From NCBI RefSeq assembly GCF_017643475.1, contig NZ_JAEPNI010000004.1:186001-250000 (forward strand): a stretch of DNA of 64,000 bases. Direction: 5' to 3'. Shown here one piece after another: positions 45,185 to 54,306 of the stretch. The stretch is from Maricaulis sp. (lineage in GTDB: Bacteria; Pseudomonadota; Alphaproteobacteria; Caulobacterales; Maricaulaceae). A program made the translations under genes and the position numbers. How positions within the stretch are numbered: the first letter of the stretch is position 1; each line of letters opens with the position of its first letter. Below the pieces are notes generated by a model that did no database searches, was not told the origin of the DNA, and saw only the letters and a list, made by a program, of their open reading frames with translations.

Positions 45185-45940
45185 CTATCCCTTGAACCCG
45201 GTCGCTATCAGGAAAGTCTCGGGACTGCCGGAACGGGATGATGGCGGTTTGAAGTGGCGGACCTTGGCGAAACGCCCCTTCATCTGGTCTAGCAGCTCGC
45301 CGGAGGTGCCGCCCTGGAAGACCTTGGCGACAAAACTGCCGCCGGGCTTGAGGGTTTCGAAGGCGAACTGGGCTGCCATTTCCACCAGGCCGACAATGCG
45401 CAGGTGATCCGTGGTCTTGTGACCGGTGGTCCACGGTGCAAGGTCCGAGATGACCAGGTCGGCCGGGCCGCCCATTTCTGCCTTCACCAGATCCGGCGCG
45501 TCATCCTCGGTGAAGTCCTTCTGCAGGAGGACAGCCCCCTCGATCGGGTCCATTTCCAGGAGATCGATACCGATCACTTCCGTTGCGCCCTGTTTGAGAG
45601 CAACCTGCACCCAGCCGCCCGGCGCAGAACCGAGATCGACGATGCGCTGACCGGGGCGCAGGAATTTGAATTTCTCGTCCAGCTCGATGAGCTTGTAGGC
45701 TGCGCGGGAGCGATAGCCCTCCATCTGCGCCTTTTTCACGTAGGGATCATTGAGCTGGCGGTCGAGCCAACGCGTCGAGGACAGCTTGCGCCCGCGAGCG
45801 GTTTTCACCCGGGTCCGGAATTGTTTCGCAGCGCGGGCATCGCCGCCCTTGGTGACAGGGCCGGAGCGACGACGGCGGCGACCGCCCTCTTCCTCGGACC
45901 GCTCTTCCGGAGTGTCATTCTCGTTATTGTCGTCGCTCAC
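45185..45940 (-). CDS. rlmE: 23S rRNA (uridine-2'-O)-methyltransferase RlmE
   Basis: FtsJ-type enzyme that methylates U2552 of 23S rRNA. The 251-residue protein has a charged, basic N-terminal tail (NENDTPEERSEEEGGRRRRR) of about 40 residues, longer than in E. coli, then SRAAYKLIELDEKF, VDLGSAPGGWVQVAL and the catalytic K-D-K-E core near DLVISDLAPWTTGH. It overlaps the exopolyphosphatase gene by 4 bp. Confidence 0.94.
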   Translation of the reverse strand: MSDDNNENDTPEERSEEEGGRRRRRSGPVTKGGDARAAKQFRTRVKTARGRKLSSTRWLDRQLNDPYVKKAQMEGYRSRAAYKLIELDEKFKFLRPGQRIVDLGSAPGGWVQVALKQGATEVIGIDLLEMDPIEGAVLLQKDFTEDDAPDLVKAEMGGPADLVISDLAPWTTGHKTTDHLRIVGLVEMAAQFAFETLKPGGSFVAKVFQGGTSGELLDQMKGRFAKVRHFKPPSSRSGSPETFLIATGFKG

Positions 45941-47052
45941 GTCTCGTCTCCGCCGGTCTGGGCAGTATTGGGCTTGCGGCCCCCTCTGCGGCGACGTTTA
46001 GGACGGCGCATCAGATTGAGCAACATGCCCTCGCGCAGACCGCGATCGCCGACCCGAAGCTTGTCGGCCGGCCATTTCTCCGCAACCGCTTCATAGATCG
46101 CACACCCCGCCAGCACCAGCTCGGCCCGGTCCGCGCCGATTGTCGGCTCCTGGGCCCGCCCCTTGATGTCGAGATCCCGTAGGCGGGTACAGGCCGCCAG
46201 GGCCTCTTCGCCGGACATCCACAAACCGTCCACACGCGAACGATCATAACGCTGCAGACGCAAATGCACGCCGGCCATTGATGTCACCGTACCCGAAGTG
46301 CCCACGAGATGCCCGCGCCCCTCGGCGAACACGGCCCGCATGGAGCGTGCGCCGCGCGGCGTCTTGAGCTGTTGGCGGGCAAAGGATTTCATCTCCTCAT
46401 ACCAGGCCAGACGGTCATCATGGCGCTCGGGGAAGCGTTCCGACAGCGTCACCACGCCAATGGGCGCAGACGACCAGGATTTCATCGGCGGACGCCCACC
46501 GCTTTCCGGACCACCGCGACGACGCCATTCCTCCAGGTCGACCCAGGACAATTCCGTAGATCCACCGCCAATATCGATGACGAGAGCAGCGTCGCGGTCG
46601 ACATCCATGAGATCGACACAGCCATGCACGGCAAGACGCGCCTCCTCTTCCGGCGAAATCAGGTCGAAATTCAGTCCCGTTTCCAGCCGCACCCGCTCGA
46701 GGAATTCCTTGCCATTATCCGCAAACCGGCAGGCCTGGGTGGCAATAGCGCGGTGTTTGGCGACATTCTGGCGGGCGAGTTTTTCCGAACAGACTTTCAA
46801 GGCTTCCACGGCACGTGTCATGGCCACGTCGGACAATTGCCCGGACGCGGTCAGGCCCTCGCCCAGCCGTACTACCCTGGAAAAGGCATCAACAACCTGG
46901 AAATTGCTGCCACTCCTTCGAGCCAGCAGCATTCGGCAGTTGTTGGTGCCGAGGTCGATCGCGCCGTACACCGGAGCCGGCGCACGGCGCCGGTTTCGCT
47001 TGCGTCCGGCGGATCCTTTGCCCCCCTCTTTGTGGGGCGATGGCTCCGCCAT
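45937..47052 (-). CDS. Ppx/GppA family phosphatase
   Basis: A 371-residue ASKHA-fold protein. Landmarks are YGAIDLGTNNCRMLLAR (phosphate loop 1), ALVIDIGGGSTELSW (loop 2) and HLVGTSGTVTSMAG. It would hydrolyse polyphosphate or pppGpp; the family does not separate the two by sequence alone. A basic N-terminal stretch (KRNRRRAPAP) is present. It overlaps rlmE, and divergently faces hspQ across about 215 bp. Confidence 0.9.
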   Translation of the reverse strand: MAEPSPHKEGGKGSAGRKRNRRRAPAPVYGAIDLGTNNCRMLLARRSGSNFQVVDAFSRVVRLGEGLTASGQLSDVAMTRAVEALKVCSEKLARQNVAKHRAIATQACRFADNGKEFLERVRLETGLNFDLISPEEEARLAVHGCVDLMDVDRDAALVIDIGGGSTELSWVDLEEWRRRGGPESGGRPPMKSWSSAPIGVVTLSERFPERHDDRLAWYEEMKSFARQQLKTPRGARSMRAVFAEGRGHLVGTSGTVTSMAGVHLRLQRYDRSRVDGLWMSGEEALAACTRLRDLDIKGRAQEPTIGADRAELVLAGCAIYEAVAEKWPADKLRVGDRGLREGMLLNLMRRPKRRRRGGRKPNTAQTGGDET

Positions 47053-47134
47053 GATGGTCCTTTCGCCGACAGGTGCGCAATCGCCCCGCCCCTTCGGGCA
47101 TTGGCGGCGCAGCTCGGTGCGGCCTAAATTTGGT

Positions 47135-47162
47135 CTTGAAAATCAGCATACTCATCTCACAT
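47135..47162 (+). promoter_or_regulatory. possible heat-shock (RpoH-type) promoter upstream of hspQ
   Basis: CTTGAAA at 47135-47141 matches the alphaproteobacterial RpoH -35 box, and CTCACAT begins 17 bases after CTTG, agreeing with the CYTATNT -10 box at most but not all positions. It lies 105 bp before the hspQ start. Weak on its own; the heat-shock nature of the gene makes it worth noting. Confidence 0.3.
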
Positions 47163-47267
47163 GAGAGAGGAAAGATGCGTGACAAGACTTTGCACAGCCC
47201 GACGCAGCACTGCGCTCGAACTGTCAGCAATCACGCAAAGTTAAGCAGAGTGTGGCAGTATGACGTG

Positions 47268-47603
47268 ATGGATATCCGGCACGCCAAATACGGTCTCGGC
47301 GACGTGGTGCGTCACCGCCTCTTCCCCTTCCGGGGCGTGGTGGTCGATGTCGACCCGGAATTCGCCAATACCGAGGAATGGTATGAAGCCATTCCCGAGG
47401 ATATCCGCCCGTCCAAGGACCAGCCATTCTATCATCTCCTCGCGGAGAATGATGAAAGCTATTACGGCGCCTATGTTTCCGAAGGCAATCTCCTGCCCGA
47501 TGCGGAAAACGGCCCGGTCGGCCATCCCGAACTCCGGGACGCCTTCGACGAATTCGACGGCCAGCGCTACCCGCTCCGCGCCGAGGATGTTCGCCCGAAT
47601 TAG
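47268..47603 (+). CDS. hspQ: heat shock protein HspQ
   Basis: A 111-residue protein with RHAKYGLGDVVRHRLFPFRG, PEDIRPSKDQPFYHLLAE and YVSEGNLLPD, all HspQ (YccV-like) landmarks. In E. coli HspQ modulates Lon proteolysis and is heat inducible. The start ATG 47268 (MDIRHAKYG) is taken from the family; an earlier in-frame ATG at 47073 would add non-homologous sequence. It is divergent from the Ppx/GppA gene. Confidence 0.93.
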   Translation: MDIRHAKYGLGDVVRHRLFPFRGVVVDVDPEFANTEEWYEAIPEDIRPSKDQPFYHLLAENDESYYGAYVSEGNLLPDAENGPVGHPELRDAFDEFDGQRYPLRAEDVRPN

Positions 47604-47694
47604 GGTCGCCAGCGAAGCGCGCCGTGACAAACTCCAGCGCGGCGCAAATCTTGCGAGCCGGGCCACCTGAACAAGCTTCCGGGAGGCCGCGGCC

Positions 47695-48765
47695 ATGAAC
47701 AGCACCAATCTGGCACAATCTCGCCATGGCGGTATTGATACGCTGCGTGGCCTGGCCTGTATCCTGTTGCTGGTGCTGCATGTCGTCGGTGAGCAGGCCA
47801 CCAACGGACTGCGGGTCCCCGATGATCATCCGCTGGCCATGTTCACTGCGGTTTTCTTCCATTTGCGCATGCCGCTGTTCGCGATGCTGTCGGGCTTTGT
47901 CTATGCCTATCGACCACCGACGCGCGAGGTGAGCGGCCAGTTCGTGACCGGCAAGATGCGTCGTGTCGGCCTGCCCTTCCTGTTCGTGACAACCATCTAT
48001 GGCGTAGCCAACACCCTGCTGGGTGCCGGTTACGGTGTGCCGTGGGGCGAGTTCTGGCAGATCTATGTCAGCGCCTATGCCTATCTCTGGTTCCTGCAGG
48101 CGGTGCTCATCCTCTTTCTGGTCATCGGGGCACTGGATCTGATTTTCCCCAAGGCACGATTGCAAGTGGCCACAGGATTCCTGGCGGTCACCTCGGCGCT
48201 GTTCCTGTCCGATATCGGCCGGGGCATTGAATGGATGTCGTTTGACCGCACGCTCTACCTGGCGCCCTTCTTTGCGCTGGGCGTCTTCCTCAACCGGTTC
48301 GAGGGCGAAGCAACACGCGGCGTAAAGACGGCCTTCCTGTCCAGCATGGCCCTGTTGGGCACGATCCATTTCATCGGAGTCTTTGCTGATCCGTCCGCCG
48401 TGATCGAGCGGCGTGATGCCATGGCGCTCGGCCTGGGCCTCACGGCATCTGGCTCGCTGATCCTCTTTCGCAATGTGCTAAATTTCGCGCCGCTGGCGTG
48501 GATCGGCCGGTTTTCCTTCGGGATCTATCTCTACCACATGTTCCCGGTGATGGCCCTGTTGGCAGTCTACAAGATCATGGGCTTCCCAGATCCCTGGCTT
48601 GGCCTGGTCATCGGCGCCACGGCAGGTCTGCCCCTCTCAATCGCTGCGGAAATCATTGCCCGCAGTCTCGGCCCGGTGATGCCCTGGCTGCCCGCGCTGA
48701 CGCTTGGCCTCAAGGTATCCGGCAAAGAAAAACGCCGGCACGAAACCGCACCGGCGTCTGTCTAG
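47695..48765 (+). CDS. acyltransferase 3 family protein
   Basis: A 356-residue membrane protein of about ten spans, with the N-terminal catalytic block GGIDTLRGLACILLLVLHVV (the family His follows LL), then MPLFAMLSGFVYAY and KMRRVGLPFLFVT. It resembles OafA/opgC-type O-acyltransferases. No glycan cluster lies beside it. It is probably transcribed alone and lies 16 bp from the convergent FAH gene. Confidence 0.88.
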   Translation: MNSTNLAQSRHGGIDTLRGLACILLLVLHVVGEQATNGLRVPDDHPLAMFTAVFFHLRMPLFAMLSGFVYAYRPPTREVSGQFVTGKMRRVGLPFLFVTTIYGVANTLLGAGYGVPWGEFWQIYVSAYAYLWFLQAVLILFLVIGALDLIFPKARLQVATGFLAVTSALFLSDIGRGIEWMSFDRTLYLAPFFALGVFLNRFEGEATRGVKTAFLSSMALLGTIHFIGVFADPSAVIERRDAMALGLGLTASGSLILFRNVLNFAPLAWIGRFSFGIYLYHMFPVMALLAVYKIMGFPDPWLGLVIGATAGLPLSIAAEIIARSLGPVMPWLPALTLGLKVSGKEKRRHETAPASV

Positions 48766-48780
48766 GGCTTTTGCGAAGGC

Positions 48781-49794
48781 CTAGCCCTCGTATTTCACGA
48801 CGGTCTGTTCGATCGCGCCGAAGATGGACTTGCCGTCCTTGTCCTTCATCTGGATCTTGACGGTATCGCCATACTTCATGAACGAGGTCGAGGGCTTGCC
48901 CTCATTGATCGTCTCGATCATGCGGATCTCGGCGATGCAGGAATAGCCCACGCCGCCCTCGGAAATCGGCTTGCCCGGACCATTATCCAGCTTGTTGGAA
49001 ATCGTGCCTGAACCAATCACGGTGCCGGCGGTGACCGGTCGCGTTTTCGCCAGGTGAGCGACCAGCTGCGGAAAATCGAACGTCATGTCGACACCGCAAT
49101 CCGCCACGCCGAAAGGTTCGTTGTTATAGTGCACGACCAGCGGCAGCGAGACTTTCTTGCCATCCCAGGCATCGCCCAGCTCGTCCGGGGTCACAGCGAC
49201 CGGAGAGAAGGCCGTCGGCGGTTTGGACTGGAAGAAGCCAAAGCCCTTGGCCAGCTCGGCCGGGATCAGGCCGCGCAGCGAGACATCATTGACCAGCATG
49301 ATGAGGCGGATCGACTTGGCGGCTTCCTCCGGAGAACAGCCCATCGGCGCATCGCCACAGATCACGGCGACCTCACCTTCCATGTCACATCCCCAGGCCT
49401 CGTCGCCCAGCGGGATGTCGGCGCGCGGCGCCAGGAAAGCGTCGGACCCGCCCTGATACATCAGCGGATCAGTCCAAAAGGTTGCCGGCATTTCGGCATT
49501 GCGCGCCTTGCGCACCAGTTCCACGTGATTGACATAGGCCGAGCCGTCCGCCCACTGAAAGGCACGCGGCAACGGCGACAGGGCGTCATGTTCATGGAAG
49601 CGCTCGCGCGGAATGGTCTCGCGATTGAGCTGTTCGTAAAGGCTCTGCAGCTCGCCCTCGCATCGCTCCCAGTCATCCAGGGCCGCTTGCATGGTCGGGG
49701 CGATGGAAGACGCGTCCGCATACCAGGCGATGTCCTTGGAAACGACGACCAGCTTGCCGTCGCGATGACCGTTTTTCAAAGATGCGAGTTTCAT
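48781..49794 (-). CDS. fumarylacetoacetate hydrolase family protein
   Basis: A 337-residue protein with the FAH C-terminal domain: GDEAWGCDMEGEVAVICG, MLVNDVSLRGLIP, KPPTAFSPVAV and GSGTISNKLD contain the metal-binding Glu/Asp residues and the conserved loop. The N-terminal part (residues 1-100) is of the fumarylacetoacetase-like type (HEHDALSPLPRAFQWADGSA). It might be fumarylpyruvate- or fumarylacetoacetate-type hydrolase in tyrosine or aromatic degradation. No tyrosine catabolic genes are adjacent. A terminator and the secreted TPR-like gene lie upstream. Confidence 0.88.
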   Translation of the reverse strand: MKLASLKNGHRDGKLVVVSKDIAWYADASSIAPTMQAALDDWERCEGELQSLYEQLNRETIPRERFHEHDALSPLPRAFQWADGSAYVNHVELVRKARNAEMPATFWTDPLMYQGGSDAFLAPRADIPLGDEAWGCDMEGEVAVICGDAPMGCSPEEAAKSIRLIMLVNDVSLRGLIPAELAKGFGFFQSKPPTAFSPVAVTPDELGDAWDGKKVSLPLVVHYNNEPFGVADCGVDMTFDFPQLVAHLAKTRPVTAGTVIGSGTISNKLDNGPGKPISEGGVGYSCIAEIRMIETINEGKPSTSFMKYGDTVKIQMKDKDGKSIFGAIEQTVVKYEG

Positions 49795-49907
49795 AGTGAA
49801 CCACTTGCTTGTTGGGTGGAAGCTGATGGCTATCGCTACTCACCGCACAAGACAAGCTCAGTGTGAAGCTTCATCGCCTCACCCGCCCACATACGCAGGC
49901 AGCAAAA

Positions 49908-49933
49908 AGCCGGAGCGGGGGAGCGCTCCGGCT
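49908..49933 (-). terminator. rho-independent terminator
   Basis: AGCCGGAGCG (49908-49917) pairs with CGCTCCGGCT (49924-49933); on the minus strand the stem is followed by TTTTTGCT. It lies after the stop of the secreted TPR-like gene and before the FAH gene, so it ends the former. A second weak hairpin CATCAGC/GCTGATG (49938-49960) sits next to it. Confidence 0.85.
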
Positions 49934-49968
49934 ATAACATCAGCCTTGGGCAAGCTGATGGGGGGAGT

Positions 49969-50442
49969 TTAGCTGCACTGGGCCAGGGCCATGTTGGCCT
50001 GGACCTCGTCCTCACCACCGGCAACGGCAGCAGCAGCCTGGAAATCAGCCGCGGCAGCCGAGCGGTTGCCGGCAAGCCAGTTGGCAGCGCCGCGATTATT
50101 CAGGGCACGCCAGGCGTCAGAGCTCTGTTCGATTGCCGCATCACAGGCGACAATGGCTTCAGCCGCATCGCCGGACGCAGCATACGCATAACAAAGGTTG
50201 GACAGGGCCACGACCTTGTCGCGCGGGGAAGCACCGGATTCGGAGACTTCCGTGCCGAAGTGGATGGCTCGTTCCCACTGGGCGCGGCGCAGGGAGTTGA
50301 ACTGCGCACGGACTAGGGCATTAGAAGTACGGTTGAAGGCAAACTGCGGCTCGGCCTCGCAGGACTGGGCCGTTGCAGCAGTGGTCGGGGCGGCGACGAG
50401 CGCCGCAGCAATAAGAATCGTTCTGAACATCTCGCTCTCCAT
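49969..50442 (-). CDS. secreted TPR-like protein, hypothetical
   Basis: A 157-residue protein with a signal peptide (TILIAAALVAAPTTAATAQS) and helical repeats: RAQWERAIHFGTEV, NLCYAYAASGDAAEAIVACDAAIEQ and NRGAANWLAGNRSAAAADFQ have TPR-like spacing. It probably works in the periplasm through protein contacts. It starts divergently to the LysR gene; the 79-bp gap holds both promoters. Confidence 0.75.
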   Translation of the reverse strand: MESEMFRTILIAAALVAAPTTAATAQSCEAEPQFAFNRTSNALVRAQFNSLRRAQWERAIHFGTEVSESGASPRDKVVALSNLCYAYAASGDAAEAIVACDAAIEQSSDAWRALNNRGAANWLAGNRSAAAADFQAAAAVAGGEDEVQANMALAQCS

Positions 50443-50508
50443 GAGTGAACAGCGTTTATATTTAGAACGAAGTTATATGAATATCATTGACCAATAGCAC
50501 ATTACCTG

Positions 50509-50524
50509 CATACATAAATGTATG
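50509..50524. promoter_or_regulatory. perfect palindrome overlapping the LysR start codon
   Basis: CATACAT-AA-ATGTATG: perfect 7-bp arms with a 2-bp spacer. The second arm contains the LysR gene ATG (50522-50524). There is no Shine-Dalgarno sequence before this start. It could be an autoregulatory site. Confidence 0.4.
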
Positions 50525-51433
50525 GATGACTGGTCAGACTATCTCGTGTGCCTCACGGTCGCGGAATGTGGCAGCCTCACGGCCGCCGCCGCGGAACTCA
50601 ATGTCTCCCAACCTACCGTCACCCGCCGCCTTCAGGCGCTGGAGTCCCGGCTGGGTGAACCCTTGTTCGAACGCGAAAACGGGCAGTCCAAGCTGACATC
50701 GCTGGGTGTACGTATTGTCGGCCATGCCCGGCGCATGCGCGAGGAAGCCTCCGCCATCCACCGCGCTGCCATCGCGCAGGACCAGTCCCTGACCGGACTG
50801 GTTGTCATTTCGGCATCGGAAGGTCTGGGCGCGGACTGGCTGCCAGGCGCCCTCGCTCCGTTCCAGCGGGAAAACCCCGGCATCGGGATCGAGATCGCGA
50901 TCAAGAATCACCCGGCGAACCTGGCTGACCGCGAAGCCGATATTGCCCTGCGGTGGAACGGCCCCGGAACCCAGCAAAGCCTGATTGGCCGGCGCGGCGC
51001 AACAGTTGGCGCTGGGCTCTATGCTTCGAAAACCTATCTGGAGCGGCACCGTCACCCGACCAATGTCGAGGATCTATCGGATCACGCCTGTGTTGCCTGG
51101 TCGATCGGGGACTATTTTGGCTGGCCCAAGACGCCTGAAGGTTCAGCCGTCGTACCTCATCACGTTGCCTTCAAGGCCAACAGCCCGGCCAGCCATATCA
51201 AGGGGCTGGAAGCCGGTTACGGCGTTGGCGTGACCTCGCACCGCCTCGCCCGACGCTGCGGTGACCTGGTCCGGTTGCTGCCAGACTTTTCCACGTCGCT
51301 GGATCTGTGGATCGTGGCCCATGAAACCGTGCGCAAGAGCGCCCGGATCCGGGCGGCGTTCGACCACATCGTCGCCCAGATGAAACGTGACAGTGAGTAT
51401 TTCGAACAGGGAGAGGATTCGATTCTCTCCTAG
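50522..51433 (+). CDS. LysR family transcriptional regulator
   Basis: A 303-residue regulator with an N-terminal winged HTH (CGSLTAAAAELNVSQPTVTRRLQALESRLGEPLF in several blocks) and a C-terminal inducer-binding domain (LVVISASEGLGADWLPGAL onwards). The inducer is unknown. The gene is divergent from the TPR-like gene and its 3' end converges with the broken DUF442/SQR-type gene. It has no clear ribosome-binding site; another ATG at 50526 (not in frame) is not used. Confidence 0.9.
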   Translation: MDDWSDYLVCLTVAECGSLTAAAAELNVSQPTVTRRLQALESRLGEPLFERENGQSKLTSLGVRIVGHARRMREEASAIHRAAIAQDQSLTGLVVISASEGLGADWLPGALAPFQRENPGIGIEIAIKNHPANLADREADIALRWNGPGTQQSLIGRRGATVGAGLYASKTYLERHRHPTNVEDLSDHACVAWSIGDYFGWPKTPEGSAVVPHHVAFKANSPASHIKGLEAGYGVGVTSHRLARRCGDLVRLLPDFSTSLDLWIVAHETVRKSARIRAAFDHIVAQMKRDSEYFEQGEDSILS

Positions 51434-51452
51434 TTCGCTTGCGATGACGGTT

Positions 51453-53134
51453 CTAGTCCACTTCAACCTTGATCCGGGTCGGCTTGGCCAGCCATTCATG
51501 ACCGCGCAGCATGGCTTTCCAGTAGATCGGCGGCAGGAGTTTTTCCTCAAGGAACCAGGCTGCACGAGTCGGTTTCTGGCCATCAATCAGCCAGCGCGGG
51601 AAGCTTGGCAAAAGCGTGCCGCCGTAGCCGAACTCGGCGAGAACAATCTTGCCGCGCTCGACAGTCAGCGGGCAGGAGCCATAACCGTCATACTGGGCCA
51701 CAGGCGAACGACCGCGAATATCAGCCGAGATATTCTCGGCAACGACCGGGGCCTGTTTGCGCGCTGCGGCGGCTGTCTTGGCGTTCGGCGCATTCATGAC
51801 ATCACCCAGCGACCAGATGTTCTCATAAGTCTTGTGACGAAGGGTGAACTGGTCGACATCCACCCAGCCAGCGGCATCCGCCAGAGGTGAGACACGGATG
51901 AAGTCCGGGGCCGTCTGGGGTGGGCAGACGTGGATCATGTCGAATTCCTTCTCGACACGGACCACTTCGGTGTCCGGCTTCTTTACGTCAAACCAGGCTT
52001 TTTTTCGCCTCGCCATCAATAGCCACCAAATTATGGAAGAAGTTCAGCTGGGCGCCATACTTGTCGATATATCGCTCAAGCGCCGGCACATAGTCCTTCA
52101 CGCCAAAGAGCACGCCAACGGCATTGCAAAACTCGATCTCGATGTCGTCTATCACCCCCCGACGCGTCCAGGCATCCCCGGAGAGATAGAGCGCTTTTTG
52201 CGGCGCACCGGCACACTTGATCGGCATGGGCGGCTGGGTGAACAGGGCCCTCCCCTTGTTCAGCGACTGCACCAGCTCCCAGGTATAGGGCGCCAGGTCA
52301 TATCGGTAGTTCGAGGTCACGCCATTGCGACCCAGCGTGTCGGTCAGGCCCTCCACGCCATCCCAGTCCAGCTTGAGGCCGGGGCAGACGACCAGGCGGT
52401 CGTATTTCACCACGCGGCAGCCATCGAGAACGACAGCATCCTTTTCCGGCTCAAAGGAGGCAACAGCAGACTTGATCCAGGTCACCCCGCCCGGGATCAG
52501 CGCGCCCATGGGGTTCGCCGTACTTTCAGCGTTGAAGACGCCGCCGACCACCATGGTCCAACCCGGCTGATAATAATGGGTGTCGGCCGGGTCGATAATA
52601 GCGATGGACAGGCCATACTCGCGTGTTTGCAGGCTGGCAGCTACGGAGACACCGGAGGCGCCGCCACCAACAATCACGACATCGAAACGCGCACCCCCGG
52701 TCTCAGTTGGCGTGGAACCGCCACTGGCCACGCGGCGGGCAATTCCGGTCATGTCATGACCAGCTGCAGAGGTCGCTGCGAGGATATCCTCCATGGACAT
52801 GGTCGCAGCGCTGTGCAGTGACCAGAGCGTCGCCGAGCGAGTGCCCGTGCGGCAATAAGCCAGGACCGGCCCCGGCAGCGAGCTGAGCGCTTCGCCGAAT
52901 TTCGCCGCATCCTCGTCCTGCACCCTGCCCGCGACGATCGGCTGATAGAGCGCTTCAAGCCCTGCGGCCTGGGCGGCTGCACTGATCTCGTCAAACGTCG
53001 GTTGATCCGCACCCTCGCCGTCAGGACGATTGCAGATGACAGACTTAAAGCCTGCCTCCTTGATGGCAGCGATATCCTCGACGGTAACCTTGGGGGCTGA
53101 CGGACAGCTGGTCCGTAAGGGCTTTGATATCCAA
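51453..53134 (-). pseudogene. DUF442 phosphatase-like / sulfide:quinone-reductase-type fusion, two frameshifts
   Basis: An intact gene would encode about 560 residues: a DUF442 domain (start TTG 53134; IKALTDQLSVSP, then AGFKSVICNRPDGEG and active-site YCRTGTRSATLW), then an FAD-binding oxidoreductase (VIVGGGASGVSVAASL, VCPGLKLDWDGVEG, CAGAPQKALYLSGD). The frame shifts near 53092-53096 (G5 run) and again at 51999-52005 (T7 run). Correcting one base at each restores the full protein (EAKK then AWFDVKKPDTE). It would oxidise sulfide to sulfane sulfur and pass electrons to quinone. Both lesions are in homopolymers, so sequencing error must be excluded. Confidence 0.85.
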
Positions 53135-53189
53135 GGGGGTACCTTTCAGGGTTTGGTCTGGATCTGAATGTCGGGCAGTACGGGACGGG

Positions 53190-54248
53190 CTAGTCCTCGT
53201 CACCATAAATGCCCACAGCCGGCTCGCCGCCTGCACTCTGGCGGGCACGATACATGCCGGGTGTGTTGAAGCTCCACGCGACATCTCCGGACGGTGTCAG
53301 GGCGACAATACCACCATCACCGCCCATCGCGGTCAGCTCATCCTGGATGACCTGGTCAGCGGCCTCCTGCAAGGACAGCCCCTGGAACTCGACCAGCGCA
53401 CAGATTCGGCTGGCCACTGTCAGGCGGATGAAATACTCGCCCGTACCCGTTGCGGACACGCCGCAGGACTGGTTGCTGGCATAGGTGCCGGCGCCCAGGA
53501 TTGGGCTGTCACCGACACGCCCCCAACGCTTGGCGGTTGTTCCGCCGGTGGAGGTTCCCGCGGCGATATTTCCGTCACTGTCCAGGGCTACCACGCCAAC
53601 TGTGCCAAACCGGTGTTCGCGGTCATCCTGTTCCAACGTGCCGTGATCGACACCCTCTGCCTCCGGCGCGTCCTCAGGGCGATCCGGGGCCGCTATGCCC
53701 AGACGATCGAGGGCGCGCTCCATCGACTGCCAGCGGCGTTCCGTGAAGAACCAGGCGGGTGGCACCATTTCCAGCCCCTGCTCGATGGCAAAAGTCTCTG
53801 CGCCCTCTCCTTGCAGCATGACATGGCGAGAACGGTCCATGACGGCCCGGGCCAGTGAGATAGGATGACGGACCTGGGTGACACCGGCAACGGCGCCGGC
53901 GTTCAGGGATGCGCCGTCCATGATGGACGCGTCGAGCTCATTCTTGCCGGCAGCAGTGAAAACAGCTCCGCGACCAGCGTTGAACAACGGATCATCTTCC
54001 ATGCCGTGGATCACGGCCTCGATTGCGTCCAGCGCACTGCCACCGGCCTCCAGCACTGCCTCGCCGCGGTCGAGCGCAGCATGCATGGCTGCCCGGTACT
54101 CTGCTTCGCGCTCGGCTGTCATACGCCCGCGCTCGATCACGCCTGCGCCACCATGGATAACCAGCGCCCATTCGGGCTGCTCCTGGGCCTGGGCAAAGGG
54201 TGTAAGTACAGTCGCGGCCAGCGCAGCGGCAATCGCCTTGAATTTCAT
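53190..54248 (-). CDS. isoaspartyl peptidase/L-asparaginase, secreted
   Basis: A 352-residue Ntn-hydrolase with a signal peptide (FKAIAAALAATVLTPFAQA). The autocleavage threonine is in GTVGVVALDSDGNIAAGTST (GTVG motif), with SPILGAGTYASNQSCG and GRGAVFTAAGKNELDASIM earlier. It hydrolyses beta-aspartyl peptides or asparagine; export suggests periplasmic use. The start is ATG 54248 (MKFKAIAA); the upstream frame is unlikely. It follows the STAS-like gene by 58 bp. Confidence 0.92.
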   Translation of the reverse strand: MKFKAIAAALAATVLTPFAQAQEQPEWALVIHGGAGVIERGRMTAEREAEYRAAMHAALDRGEAVLEAGGSALDAIEAVIHGMEDDPLFNAGRGAVFTAAGKNELDASIMDGASLNAGAVAGVTQVRHPISLARAVMDRSRHVMLQGEGAETFAIEQGLEMVPPAWFFTERRWQSMERALDRLGIAAPDRPEDAPEAEGVDHGTLEQDDREHRFGTVGVVALDSDGNIAAGTSTGGTTAKRWGRVGDSPILGAGTYASNQSCGVSATGTGEYFIRLTVASRICALVEFQGLSLQEAADQVIQDELTAMGGDGGIVALTPSGDVAWSFNTPGMYRARQSAGGEPAVGIYGDED

Positions 54249-54306
54249 GATGCTCCCCCTCAATTGCGCGCAGGATGACCCGTTCGCAGGGCCGGGGCAA
54301 GCACAG

